DNA from: Chitinophagaceae bacterium
GTDB taxonomy: Bacteria; Bacteroidota; Bacteroidia; Chitinophagales; Chitinophagaceae
Direction of reading: 5' to 3'
DNA length: 14,033 nucleotides
Assembly: GCA_021738605.1 (NCBI GenBank)
Contig: JAIPBY010000040.1
Coordinates: forward strand, 1-14,033
In this document: in pieces, positions 6,514-13,896 of the stretch
How positions within the stretch are numbered: position 1 is the first letter of the stretch
Layout: each line of letters starts with the position of its first letter
Translations under genes and position numbers: made by a program
The notes under the pieces: generated by a model
What the model was told of the DNA's origin: nothing
The model's database searches: none
What the model saw: only the letters and a program-made list of their open reading frames with translations

Positions 6514-8395
6514 CAATCCCATAATCTTCTCCGTGGTTGCTTGATCCACCCCAAAGACTTCCATGTTTCCAGTCAAATTTAATCGCATTGATTGGTCCTG
6601 ATGTCCTTTCCGTGAAGCTTAAGGTGTAGCCCATCTTTTTCAAGGCTGTCCTAACAGATTCAGGTGTTTTATCTTGTAATAAAATGCTTCCTGGCCTGGG
6701 TTTTCTGTCCTCCGTTTTGGTGCCACCAAGGGATAGCCATAACTGGTTTGAATTGATGTTGGCTGCCTCAGAAGCCTGTTGAACGGTCATCCCAAATTCA
6801 ACCACATTCAAGAAAAATTGCAAAAGGTTCTGGTCTTGAGTATCACCACCTTGAACGGCAAACGCAAGAAATAGTTTGCCATCCTTCATGGCAAGACTGG
6901 GTGTAAGGGTAACGCGTGGTCGTTTGCCGGGGGCTACCACATTAAATGGATTGAGGGTGGAGTCAAGTACAAAGCTTTGCATCCGCTGGCTCATGCCAAC
7001 CCCTGTTTTTCCTGCAATACAGGCAGGTATCCAGCCTCCGCTGGGGGTAATGGAAACCACCCAGCCTTCAGCATCTGCCGCTTCTACAGAAGTAGTGCCC
7101 CTCCATAAACGGTCCTGATAATCCAACTCAGCCATGGCAATGGCTCCTGAATCGTGTGCAGGAACGAAATTTCTTTTGCTGCTGTCAAATCCTGAAAAAC
7201 CTCTTTTGGAAAGAAGGCTAAGGTAAGGATTCGTTCTTCCCTCAAATGGATAAGGATCTCCAGGTCCAATGTTGGGATCATTTTTGTCTGGGTTTATCTG
7301 CGCCGCCCTCATTTTTGCGTATTCCTTGCTGAGCAAACCTTTAATGGGTTGTTTGGGTCCAAAATAAGGATCGCCATAATAAAAGTCGCGGTCTGCAAAG
7401 GCCATGCTCATTGACTGGTAAACAGTATGGATATAGCGTGTGCTATTGTATCCCATCGATTTTAGGTCAACATTTTCAAGGATGTTCAGGGCTTGTAACA
7501 TGGATGGTCCCTGTGTCCAGGACTGCAGTTTGTAAACGTCAATTCCTTTGTAATTGGTATGGGTTGTTTCTTCTTCAATAGGCTTCCAGTTGGCCAGGTC
7601 TTGTTTGGTGATCAATCCACCTTGTTCCTGACAACCCCTTACAAATTCAGTGGCAATATCTCCCTTGTAAAACCTGTCGTAAGCAGCCATGATGGCGGCT
7701 TTCCTCGACAGTCCTTTTTTCAGGGCAAGCTGCTCTGCTTCAACCATCTTGGACAGGGTGATAAAAAGTTCTTCCTGCTTGAAGATTTCACCCGCTTCAG
7801 GGGCTTCTCTTTTTTCTCCTGCATGGGGAAGGAATACTTTTTTACTGTATGGCCATTCTTTGATTCTTTCCTTTCCTCTTTCAATGCTGTTGGCGGTTTG
7901 GGCATCAATCGGATAGCCAGATGCCAGTTGCATGGCAGGTGCGAGCACCTGCTTTAAACTCATGGTACCATAGTTGGCCAGCATATGACAAATGCCTCCA
8001 GGTGTGCCTGGAGTGGTTGCAGCCAATGGGCCGAATTCTGGAGGGAAATTATATCCCTTCCCCTTGAAGAAAGCAGGTGTTGCACCAGTAGGGGCTACTC
8101 CCATGGCATTCAATGCAATTACTTTTTTGGTTTTGGGATTGTAAATGATGGCCTGGGTTTCTCCGCCCCAGCTCAATACATCCCACATGGTACAGGTTGC
8201 GGCAAGCATGGCGCAGGCCGCATCAACGGCATTTCCGCCCTTGTTGAAGATGGTGGCTCCGGCAGTTGCCGCCAGGGGCTTTCCGGTAATGGCCATCCAA
8301 TGTTTTCCGTGCAAAGGGGGTTTCTGTGTTTGTTGTGCAAATGCAGTGCCAATAAGTATTACAGCAATACAACCTGATATAATTTGTTTTTTCAT
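6506..8395 (-). CDS. Secreted gamma-glutamyltransferase-fold Ntn hydrolase, divergent
   Basis: A 629-residue GGT-family proenzyme, a little longer than the roughly 580 residues of E. coli GGT. The signal peptide (about 1-20, ending TAFA-QQ) places it in the periplasm or outside the cell. Family landmarks: GGNAVDAACAM (53-63), TTPGTPGGI (127-135), NYGTMSLKQVLAPAMQLA (141-158) and a small-subunit start at GTTSVEAADAEG (433-444), so the autocleavage nucleophile should be T434. The oxyanion glycines are at GG (about 526-527). In a hand alignment to E. coli GGT, the substrate-binding residues R114, N411, Q430 and D433 appear replaced by non-equivalent residues (ALNAMGVAP at 94-102; G454; SQRMQSF at 469-475), and the S462-S463 pair reads VT. 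The chain is intact from signal peptide to C-terminus. The start is 4 bases after the amidohydrolase stop, so the two form an operon. The family is firm; glutathione as substrate is doubtful. Confidence 0.88.
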   Translation of the reverse strand: MKKQIISGCIAVILIGTAFAQQTQKPPLHGKHWMAITGKPLAATAGATIFNKGGNAVDAACAMLAATCTMWDVLSWGGETQAIIYNPKTKKVIALNAMGVAPTGATPAFFKGKGYNFPPEFGPLAATTPGTPGGICHMLANYGTMSLKQVLAPAMQLASGYPIDAQTANSIERGKERIKEWPYSKKVFLPHAGEKREAPEAGEIFKQEELFITLSKMVEAEQLALKKGLSRKAAIMAAYDRFYKGDIATEFVRGCQEQGGLITKQDLANWKPIEEETTHTNYKGIDVYKLQSWTQGPSMLQALNILENVDLKSMGYNSTRYIHTVYQSMSMAFADRDFYYGDPYFGPKQPIKGLLSKEYAKMRAAQINPDKNDPNIGPGDPYPFEGRTNPYLSLLSKRGFSGFDSSKRNFVPAHDSGAIAMAELDYQDRLWRGTTSVEAADAEGWVVSITPSGGWIPACIAGKTGVGMSQRMQSFVLDSTLNPFNVVAPGKRPRVTLTPSLAMKDGKLFLAFAVQGGDTQDQNLLQFFLNVVEFGMTVQQASEAANINSNQLWLSLGGTKTEDRKPRPGSILLQDKTPESVRTALKKMGYTLSFTERTSGPINAIKFDWKHGSLWGGSSNHGEDYGIAW

Positions 8396-8399
8396 AACC

Positions 8400-9734
8400 T
8401 TATGCTCCTTTATAAAATTTCCCTTTTTTCATGATCAAATCAACCTTTTGCAAGAGATTGATGTATTTCAATGCATCGCCTTTGACGGCGATGATATCTG
8501 CTTGTTTTCCTTCACTGATGGTGCCAACCTTGTTCTCCACGCCCATGAAAACAGAAGGCCAATACGTGGCAGATTTGATGGCCTGCACAGGGTCTACACC
8601 AAATACGCGTACCCATACATCCAGCTCATTCCAGGTACTTTGGGAATGGAATTTCATGGGAATTCCACTGTCTGTTCCCACAAGCAAGACGACACCTGCC
8701 TTTTGCAATTGTTTGAACTTTGTTTCAAGCGTGGGTTTTCTGATGGGTGTGAGCTGGAAATAGCTCATCCTGCCTGGATGTGTCAGGGACTGTTTGATGT
8801 CTTTGACCACGGAGTCTGGCAAGCCCAGGTGCCAGGAAGGATCATCCAGCTTTTCAGGATTGTCGCGTACATCTTCATAGTTGTACAATCCTTCAACGGT
8901 AGGTGTCCAGAAAAGCGGGCCTTTGCTCATTTGTGCCGTTCTTTCTGCCAATGCCTTTACAATATCATCTGGATAAGCAGGAGCCGAGGATAAACCGGTA
9001 TGCTCAAAATTATCTACGCCAGCTTCCAATCCAATCCTGATTTCCTCGGGCCTGTGGGAGTGGCCAACCACCTTGAGTTTGTTCTTGTGTGCCTCATCAA
9101 CAACCGCAAATACCTCCTCTTTTGTCATTTCATCCTGGTCAATCAGTTTGATGCAATCCACACCTGCTTTTGCCAATGTTTGAACCTTCTCCCTGGCATC
9201 TTTCTCTCCATAAATCCCCCAGCGAAACTGCTCTGTTCCAGGATAGGGGCGGTGTTGTAAAAAAGGTCCGCTTACATACATGGTTGGGCCTGGTATTTCG
9301 CCCTTGTTGATAGCATCTCTGACCCAAAGGCTTTCTTCCAGTGGTCCGCCAAGGTCGCGGGCGCTGGTAACACCTGCCATCAGCAGTTGATGGGCAGACG
9401 CTGGCATGATTACCTTTTTGAATAGGGGAGGATATTTTTTGTCCCAATACGGATAGTCTGAATGTCCATTGATCATCATGTGGACATGCATGTCCCATAG
9501 GCCTGGCATAACGGTCATGCCTTCTGTAGAAATGATTTGTGTTCTTTTAGGAATCTCAATTTCTCCAACCCTGCCTACTTTTTCAATGGTTTCACCATTG
9601 ATGATCACCACACTGTTGAGAATGGGTTTTCCTCCAAATCCATCCACCAGGGTTCCACCAACCAGGGCCTTTTTCTGGGCCATTACAACAAAGGTTAACA
9701 TGGAAAGGGTAACAATGAGCAACTGTTTTATCAT
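8400..9734 (-). CDS. Secreted metal-dependent amidohydrolase (imidazolonepropionase/prolidase-like)
   Basis: A 444-residue amidohydrolase-superfamily enzyme with a signal peptide (about 1-19, ending VMA-QKK), so probably periplasmic. The metal-binding set of subtype I amidohydrolases is complete: H83 and H85 in DMHVHMM, the likely carboxylated lysine K196 in DCIKLIDQ, H225 or H227 in VVGHSHRP, H245 in DNFEHTG and D355 in LVGTDSGIP. Beta-sandwich segments flank the barrel (KALVGGTLVDG near the N-terminus; GKQADIIAVKGD near the C-terminus). Relatives hydrolyse N-acyl or Xaa-Pro dipeptides and cyclic amides, so the substrate cannot be named. The start at 9734 is preferred over the in-frame ATG at 9812, because the extra 26 residues would bury the signal peptide. 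It is the first gene of a two-gene unit with the GGT-like hydrolase. Confidence 0.88.
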   Translation of the reverse strand: MIKQLLIVTLSMLTFVVMAQKKALVGGTLVDGFGGKPILNSVVIINGETIEKVGRVGEIEIPKRTQIISTEGMTVMPGLWDMHVHMMINGHSDYPYWDKKYPPLFKKVIMPASAHQLLMAGVTSARDLGGPLEESLWVRDAINKGEIPGPTMYVSGPFLQHRPYPGTEQFRWGIYGEKDAREKVQTLAKAGVDCIKLIDQDEMTKEEVFAVVDEAHKNKLKVVGHSHRPEEIRIGLEAGVDNFEHTGLSSAPAYPDDIVKALAERTAQMSKGPLFWTPTVEGLYNYEDVRDNPEKLDDPSWHLGLPDSVVKDIKQSLTHPGRMSYFQLTPIRKPTLETKFKQLQKAGVVLLVGTDSGIPMKFHSQSTWNELDVWVRVFGVDPVQAIKSATYWPSVFMGVENKVGTISEGKQADIIAVKGDALKYINLLQKVDLIMKKGKFYKGA

Positions 9735-9752
9735 GTAATCGGCTTTAAAGAA

Positions 9753-9764
9753 TGTAATGTTACA
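9753..9764. promoter_or_regulatory. Small palindrome in the divergent promoter region (possible operator)
   Basis: TGTAA and TTACA flank TG, 18 bases upstream of the amidohydrolase start in the 172-base gap before kduI. Two other symmetric octamers sit nearby: ATTGCAAT (9776-9783) and GCCCGGGC (9803-9810). One of these could be bound by a regulator of either divergent unit. No regulator gene is present in the window to link it to. Confidence 0.25.
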
Positions 9765-9880
9765 AGATATTGAAAATTGCAATGTCTTGCTTCCTTTGTT
9801 GAGCCCGGGCAAGTTTTCTAGTTACGGGAACGATTTCGTAAAAAGATGCCTTGAAAACCCAAGCACCCCCGGTGTTTTTG

Positions 9881-9888
9881 TATATTTG
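9881..9888 (+). promoter_or_regulatory. Bacteroidota-type -7 promoter element for the kduI operon
   Basis: TATATTTG matches TAnnTTTG exactly and ends 18 bases before the kduI start, giving a very short leader of roughly 8-14 bases. No TTTG is found at the expected -33 spacing; the nearest TTG is at 9851-9853. A weak -33 could mean that an activator is needed, which would suit a catabolic operon (inference). Confidence 0.45.
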
Positions 9889-9906
9889 AATCCTTAACTT
9901 CATCAC

Positions 9907-10737
9907 ATGGACATCAGGTTTGCTATTGGGAAAAACGAGACAAAAGCTTTGGACACAAACGGGTTGCGGGACAATTTCCTGGTCAGCGAACTTTTTCAGG
10001 AAGATAAGCTGAAGCTTACCTATTCCCATTACGACAGGATGATCATTGGTGGCGTATTGCCCCTCAAAAAATCAGTTGCACTCTCCAATCCTTCTGAGTT
10101 GCGTGCTGAGTATTTTTTGGAGAGAAGGGAATTGGGAATCATCAACATTGGCGGCAAGGGAGAAGTGGTGGTTGATGGAAAGAAACATGGTCTAAAAAAA
10201 CTTGAATGTTTGTATGTCGGCAAGGGTGCTAAAAAGGTAACCTTCAGTTCAGCGGATAAAAAGGACCCGGCCAAATATTATTTGCTTTCTGCCCCTGCGC
10301 ATCACGCGCATCCTACACAGAAATTCACCAAAGAGCAGGCTTCTCCAGTGGCATTGGGAGATGCCGCCACATCCAACAAAAGAACTGTTTATAAGTATAT
10401 CCACAGGGATGGTATCCAAAGCTGTCAGCTGGTCATGGGATTGACTGTCTTGGAAAAAGGAAGTGTCTGGAATTCGGTTCCTCCTCATACCCATACCCGC
10501 AGGATGGAAGTTTACCTGTATTTTGACCTTGATCCCTCTCAGCGCCTTTTCCATTTCATGGGAGAACCGCAGGAAACAAGGCATATCGTCATGGCCAACG
10601 ATGAGGCAGTGATTTCTGCGCCTTGGAGCATGCATTTTGGAAGTGGCACATCCAACTACTCTTTCATTTGGGGCATGGCTGGAGAGAACCTTGACTATAC
10701 CGATATGGACCCGGCCCCCATCACTACACTGAAATAA
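9907..10737 (+). CDS. kduI: 5-dehydro-4-deoxy-D-glucuronate isomerase (KduI)
   Basis: A cytoplasmic ketol-isomerase that converts 5-keto-4-deoxyuronate, the spontaneous product of unsaturated uronates released by pectin and related lyases, into 3-deoxy-D-glycero-2,5-hexodiulosonate. Its 276 residues match the family length. The zinc site is complete: H194 and H196 in PPHTHTRRMEVYLYFDL, E201 in the same motif, and H243 in APWSMHFGSG. The N-terminal cupin half includes ELGIINIGGKGEVVVDGK (75-92). First gene of the operon, 31 bases before kdgK. The following step needs KduD, which is not in the window. Call very secure. Confidence 0.96.
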   Translation: MDIRFAIGKNETKALDTNGLRDNFLVSELFQEDKLKLTYSHYDRMIIGGVLPLKKSVALSNPSELRAEYFLERRELGIINIGGKGEVVVDGKKHGLKKLECLYVGKGAKKVTFSSADKKDPAKYYLLSAPAHHAHPTQKFTKEQASPVALGDAATSNKRTVYKYIHRDGIQSCQLVMGLTVLEKGSVWNSVPPHTHTRRMEVYLYFDLDPSQRLFHFMGEPQETRHIVMANDEAVISAPWSMHFGSGTSNYSFIWGMAGENLDYTDMDPAPITTLK

Positions 10738-10768
10738 TCAATCAACACGAACCAATAAATACATCACA

Positions 10769-11794
10769 ATGTCAAAGAAAGTTGTAACCCTTGGAGAAAT
10801 CATGCTCCGTTTGTCAACACCGGATTTTAAGCGTTTTGTTCAGGCAGATACATTTGACATCACCTATGGTGGTGGCGAAGCCAATGTTGCCGCCGCTTTG
10901 TGCAATTATGGGCTGAACGGAACATTTGTAACCAAAGTTCCCAACAATCCAATCGGTCAGTCTGCTATCAACCACCTTCGCCGCTACGGTGTAGACACGC
11001 AGTTCATCGCCAGGGGTGGTGACAGGCTCGGTATTTACTTCCTGGAAACAGGTGCCTCCATGAGGGCTTCACAGGTTGTGTATGACAGGGCTGGTGCATC
11101 CATTGCAGATGTTGATGCTTCAGAATTTGATTTTGATAAAATCCTTGATGGTGCAGATTGGTTCCATACAACAGGTATCACTCCTGCATTGTCTGACAAA
11201 GCAGCTGCATTGACCGAGGCGGCTTTGAAAGCAGCCAAGGCAAAAGGCATTACCACCAGCATTGACCTGAACTACCGCAAGAAATTGTGGAGCAAGGAAA
11301 AGGCAAGAGAAGTGATGACAAGGCTTTGCCAATATGTTGATGTTTGCATCGGCAACGAAGAAGATGCTGACACCACACTTGGTTTCAAAGCAAAAGATAC
11401 TGATGTTACCAAAGGTGAATTGGATCTTGATGGATTCAAGGACGTTTTCAAGCAAATGAAAGAGAAATTCGGATTCAAATACATCGCTTCTTCATTGCGT
11501 GAAAGCCATAGTGCCAGCGATAACGGATGGAGTGCATTGGTCTATGATGGTACTGAGTTCTACCATACCAAGAAGTACAATGTGCGCATTGTTGACCGTG
11601 TGGGAAGTGGCGATAGCTTTGCCAGCGGATTGATTTATGGACTGGTTACCGGCATGCCAATGCCTGAAGCGGCAGAGTTTGGTGTAGCTGCAAGTGCCAT
11701 CAAACATACCATTCCAGGAGACCTCAACCACGCAACATTGGGAGAAGTGAAAGACCTGATGAAGGGTGATGGTAGTGGAAGGGTTCAGCGTTAA
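10769..11794 (+). CDS. kdgK: 2-dehydro-3-deoxygluconokinase (KDG kinase), PfkB family
   Basis: A cytoplasmic ribokinase-fold sugar kinase that phosphorylates 2-keto-3-deoxygluconate to KDPG. Of its 341 residues, the N-terminal substrate region has GEIMLRLSTP (9-18) and YGGGEANVAAAL (33-44), and the PfkB signature near the C-terminus, DRVGSGDSFASGLIYG (276-291), holds the catalytic base D282 and the anion-hole glycines. PfkB kinases are hard to assign to one sugar from sequence alone. Position between kduI and eda makes KDG the obvious substrate. 27 bases separate it from the next gene. Confidence 0.93.
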   Translation: MSKKVVTLGEIMLRLSTPDFKRFVQADTFDITYGGGEANVAAALCNYGLNGTFVTKVPNNPIGQSAINHLRRYGVDTQFIARGGDRLGIYFLETGASMRASQVVYDRAGASIADVDASEFDFDKILDGADWFHTTGITPALSDKAAALTEAALKAAKAKGITTSIDLNYRKKLWSKEKAREVMTRLCQYVDVCIGNEEDADTTLGFKAKDTDVTKGELDLDGFKDVFKQMKEKFGFKYIASSLRESHSASDNGWSALVYDGTEFYHTKKYNVRIVDRVGSGDSFASGLIYGLVTGMPMPEAAEFGVAASAIKHTIPGDLNHATLGEVKDLMKGDGSGRVQR

Positions 11795-11821
11795 TACAAT
11801 CAAGCTTAAAATTAATAGATC

Positions 11822-12271
11822 ATGATCATTGATTCAGTGCAGAATGCAAGCAAATATGCTAGTGTACATCCGCTTTTTGCAAAGGCTTTTGAGTACATCA
11901 ACAGTACCGACCTGGCGTCGCTTGAAGTTGGTAAGTATGATATAGCAGAAGGGCTAAAGGCCATCATTTCAAATAAAGCAGGAATGAAGGCTGAGGAATC
12001 TACTGCTAAATTTGAGTGCCACAATGCCAACATTGATATCCAGCTTTGCATCAAGGGTGTCGAAACCCTGGGCTGGAAACCTCGCCAAGACTGCAAGTCT
12101 GAGCGTGAGCCCTTCAATGCAGAAAAGGATGTACAATTCTATACCGATGAGCCCGACATGTTTTTCCAGTTGACGGACGGACAGTTTGCCATCTTTTTTC
12201 CGGAAGATGTGCATGCGCCCATGATTGGGGAGGGTGAAATCAAGAAACTCGTGATAAAAGTGAAAATCTAA
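11822..12271 (+). CDS. YhcH/YjgK/YiaL family cupin protein (DUF386)
   Basis: A small cytoplasmic cupin of 149 residues, the usual size for this family, which includes the EbgC-type beta subunit. Family features are the KFECHNANIDIQ segment (63-74, with E65, H67 and D72) and FFPEDVHAP (125-133, with H131); these are the probable metal ligands. Paralogues recur in operons for sialic acid, uronate and other sugar acids, and anomerase or isomerase roles have been suggested, but no reaction is fixed for this subgroup. Its place between kdgK and eda points to an accessory step on a keto-deoxy sugar acid or its ring-opened form (inference). Confidence 0.88.
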   Translation: MIIDSVQNASKYASVHPLFAKAFEYINSTDLASLEVGKYDIAEGLKAIISNKAGMKAEESTAKFECHNANIDIQLCIKGVETLGWKPRQDCKSEREPFNAEKDVQFYTDEPDMFFQLTDGQFAIFFPEDVHAPMIGEGEIKKLVIKVKI

Positions 12272-12311
12272 AGGATTACATCATAACATTGATCAACGTA
12301 AATACCTTATT

Positions 12312-12974
12312 ATGACAAGTTCAAAAGTAGTTATCGATGCCATTGTGGCGCAAGGAATGCTCCCCCTTTATTTCAATCCTGATGAAACCATCAGTGTTGA
12401 GGTCTTGCGTGCCCTTCACCGTTCTGGTCTTGTAGCGATAGAATACACCAACCGTGGTGATGCAGCCCTCCAGAACTTTAGAAAATTGGTTGAGGTTCGC
12501 AATGCAGAAATGCCCGGAATGTTGTTGGGTGTGGGTACCATCAAGAACATGCAGCATGCCACCGATTACCTGGCAGCTGGTGCAGACTTCTTGGTTAGCC
12601 CTGGTTATATTGCCGATGTTGCAGCACATTGTGTTGAACATGATATTTTCTTTGGCCCTGGCTGTATGACGCCAACAGACATCATCGCTGCAGAAAACGC
12701 AGGGGTAAAATTCATTAAATTGTTTCCTGGTAACCTGCTTGGTCCAGAGTTCATGAGCAGCATCAAGGAAATCTTCCCTAAGCTGGTTTTCATGCCTACC
12801 GGCGGTGTTGATACCACCCGTGAAAGCATTGAAGGTTGGTTTAAAGCTGGCGTAAGCGCAGTCGGGATGGGAAGCAAGCTGGTGAGCAAAAAACTCATGG
12901 AAGCACGCGATTATGCTGGTATTGAGCATATCGCAAAACAGGTTCTTGATTTAATCAAAACCATCAGGGGTTAA
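12312..12974 (+). CDS. eda: KDPG aldolase (2-dehydro-3-deoxy-phosphogluconate / 4-hydroxy-2-oxoglutarate aldolase)
   Basis: A cytoplasmic class I aldolase that splits KDPG into pyruvate and glyceraldehyde-3-phosphate. Its 220 residues carry VAIEYTNRG (41-49) with the catalytic glutamate E44, LGVGTI (72-77), LVSPG (94-98), FIKLFPGN (134-141) with the Schiff-base lysine K136, and a phosphate-binding PTGGVD segment (about 162-167). The N-terminal segment GMLPLYFNPDE differs from the VPVI-type stretch of E. coli Eda but looks typical of Bacteroidota versions. It closes the uronate pathway started by KduI and KdgK and lies 10 bases before the esterase gene. Confidence 0.95.
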   Translation: MTSSKVVIDAIVAQGMLPLYFNPDETISVEVLRALHRSGLVAIEYTNRGDAALQNFRKLVEVRNAEMPGMLLGVGTIKNMQHATDYLAAGADFLVSPGYIADVAAHCVEHDIFFGPGCMTPTDIIAAENAGVKFIKLFPGNLLGPEFMSSIKEIFPKLVFMPTGGVDTTRESIEGWFKAGVSAVGMGSKLVSKKLMEARDYAGIEHIAKQVLDLIKTIRG

Positions 12975-12984
12975 ACATCAAACC

Positions 12985-13896
12985 ATGCAACAATCTTTTC
13001 TTGCCACTGTCACTTTAGTACTGATGATTTCATTTTCTGCAACTGCTCAATATGAACCTTTGTATAAAAAGAAGGTTCCAAATTTCATTGAGGCAGCCAA
13101 TGAAGAAGCTGAAGCGGTTACCGGCGGTATATTGAGGATCTCAAAAGTGTCAGTGCCAGGCTATGCTTTTTTCAGTGCTGGTGACGATGGAACGAAAAAA
13201 CCTTGCGTGATCATTTGTCCAGGTGGTGGCTATGGTATTCTTGCCGCCCAGCATGAGGGAACAGATGTGGCGAAGTTCTTCAATGGCATTGGTGTTCATG
13301 CGGTGGTGCTCAAGTATAGGATCCCATCTGCAAAGCACCAGGAGAAAAAAGAAATTGCTCCCTTGCAAGATGCCCAACAGGCCATCTTTATGGTCAGAAA
13401 AAATGCAAAGAAATGGGGCGTTGACCCAAATAAAATTGGCATCATGGGATTCTCTGCCGGTGGACACCTTGCGTCTTCTCTTGGGGTCCATTACAACGAT
13501 CCCAAGCTCAACTTTAAAGGGAAAACATCATTGAGGCCTGATTTTCAGGTATTGATTTATCCTGTTATTTCATTTGGCAAGTATGCCCATTTGGGATCAA
13601 GAAATAATTTGCTGAGCCCCGATACCACTGCCAGCCTGATCAATTATTATTCCAATGAACTTCAGGTAAATGCCCAAACGCCTCCTGCATTTCTGGTACA
13701 CGCCAAAGATGACAAGGCTGTTCCCATCGAGAATTCAGAAATGTATTTGGATCAGCTCAAAAAATTTGGGGTGCCTGGAGAATTGTATGTTTATGAAAAG
13801 GGGGGTCATGGTTTTGGTATGAACAACAAAACCAGTGATGTGAAATGGACAGCCCTGCTGACAAAATGGATGCAGCAGATGAAAATCATTCCTTAG
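12985..13896 (+). CDS. Secreted alpha/beta-hydrolase, acetyl-esterase-like
   Basis: A 303-residue alpha/beta-hydrolase with a signal peptide (about 1-21, ending SATA-Q), so probably periplasmic. Catalytic landmarks are the oxyanion segment CPGGGYG (78-84), the nucleophile elbow GFSAGGH (155-161) with S157, the acid in KDDKAVP (241-247, probably D243), and H275 in KGGHGFG. Relatives include acetylxylan esterases and other carbohydrate acetyl esterases, often in polysaccharide loci. With kduI, kdgK and eda upstream, removal of acetyl groups from pectin-type oligosaccharides is the most likely job. That is inference; a peptidase or other lipase-like role is not excluded. Last gene of the operon. 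Its stop overlaps that of the convergent transporter gene. Confidence 0.85.
   Translation: MQQSFLATVTLVLMISFSATAQYEPLYKKKVPNFIEAANEEAEAVTGGILRISKVSVPGYAFFSAGDDGTKKPCVIICPGGGYGILAAQHEGTDVAKFFNGIGVHAVVLKYRIPSAKHQEKKEIAPLQDAQQAIFMVRKNAKKWGVDPNKIGIMGFSAGGHLASSLGVHYNDPKLNFKGKTSLRPDFQVLIYPVISFGKYAHLGSRNNLLSPDTTASLINYYSNELQVNAQTPPAFLVHAKDDKAVPIENSEMYLDQLKKFGVPGELYVYEKGGHGFGMNNKTSDVKWTALLTKWMQQMKIIP

Noticed and set aside
8145..8993. 282-residue open frame on the plus strand, antisense to the amidohydrolase and GGT-like genes
   Set aside because: It crosses the junction of two well-supported minus-strand genes, has no recognisable motif and an odd Cys/Phe-rich composition; it is a shadow frame.
9735..9812. 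Upstream ATG extending the amidohydrolase by 26 residues
   Set aside because: It would place the clear signal peptide internally; the start at 9734 gives a normal export signal.
12321..12929. 202-residue open frame on the minus strand, antisense to eda
   Set aside because: It lies wholly inside a firmly identified KDPG aldolase gene and resembles no family.
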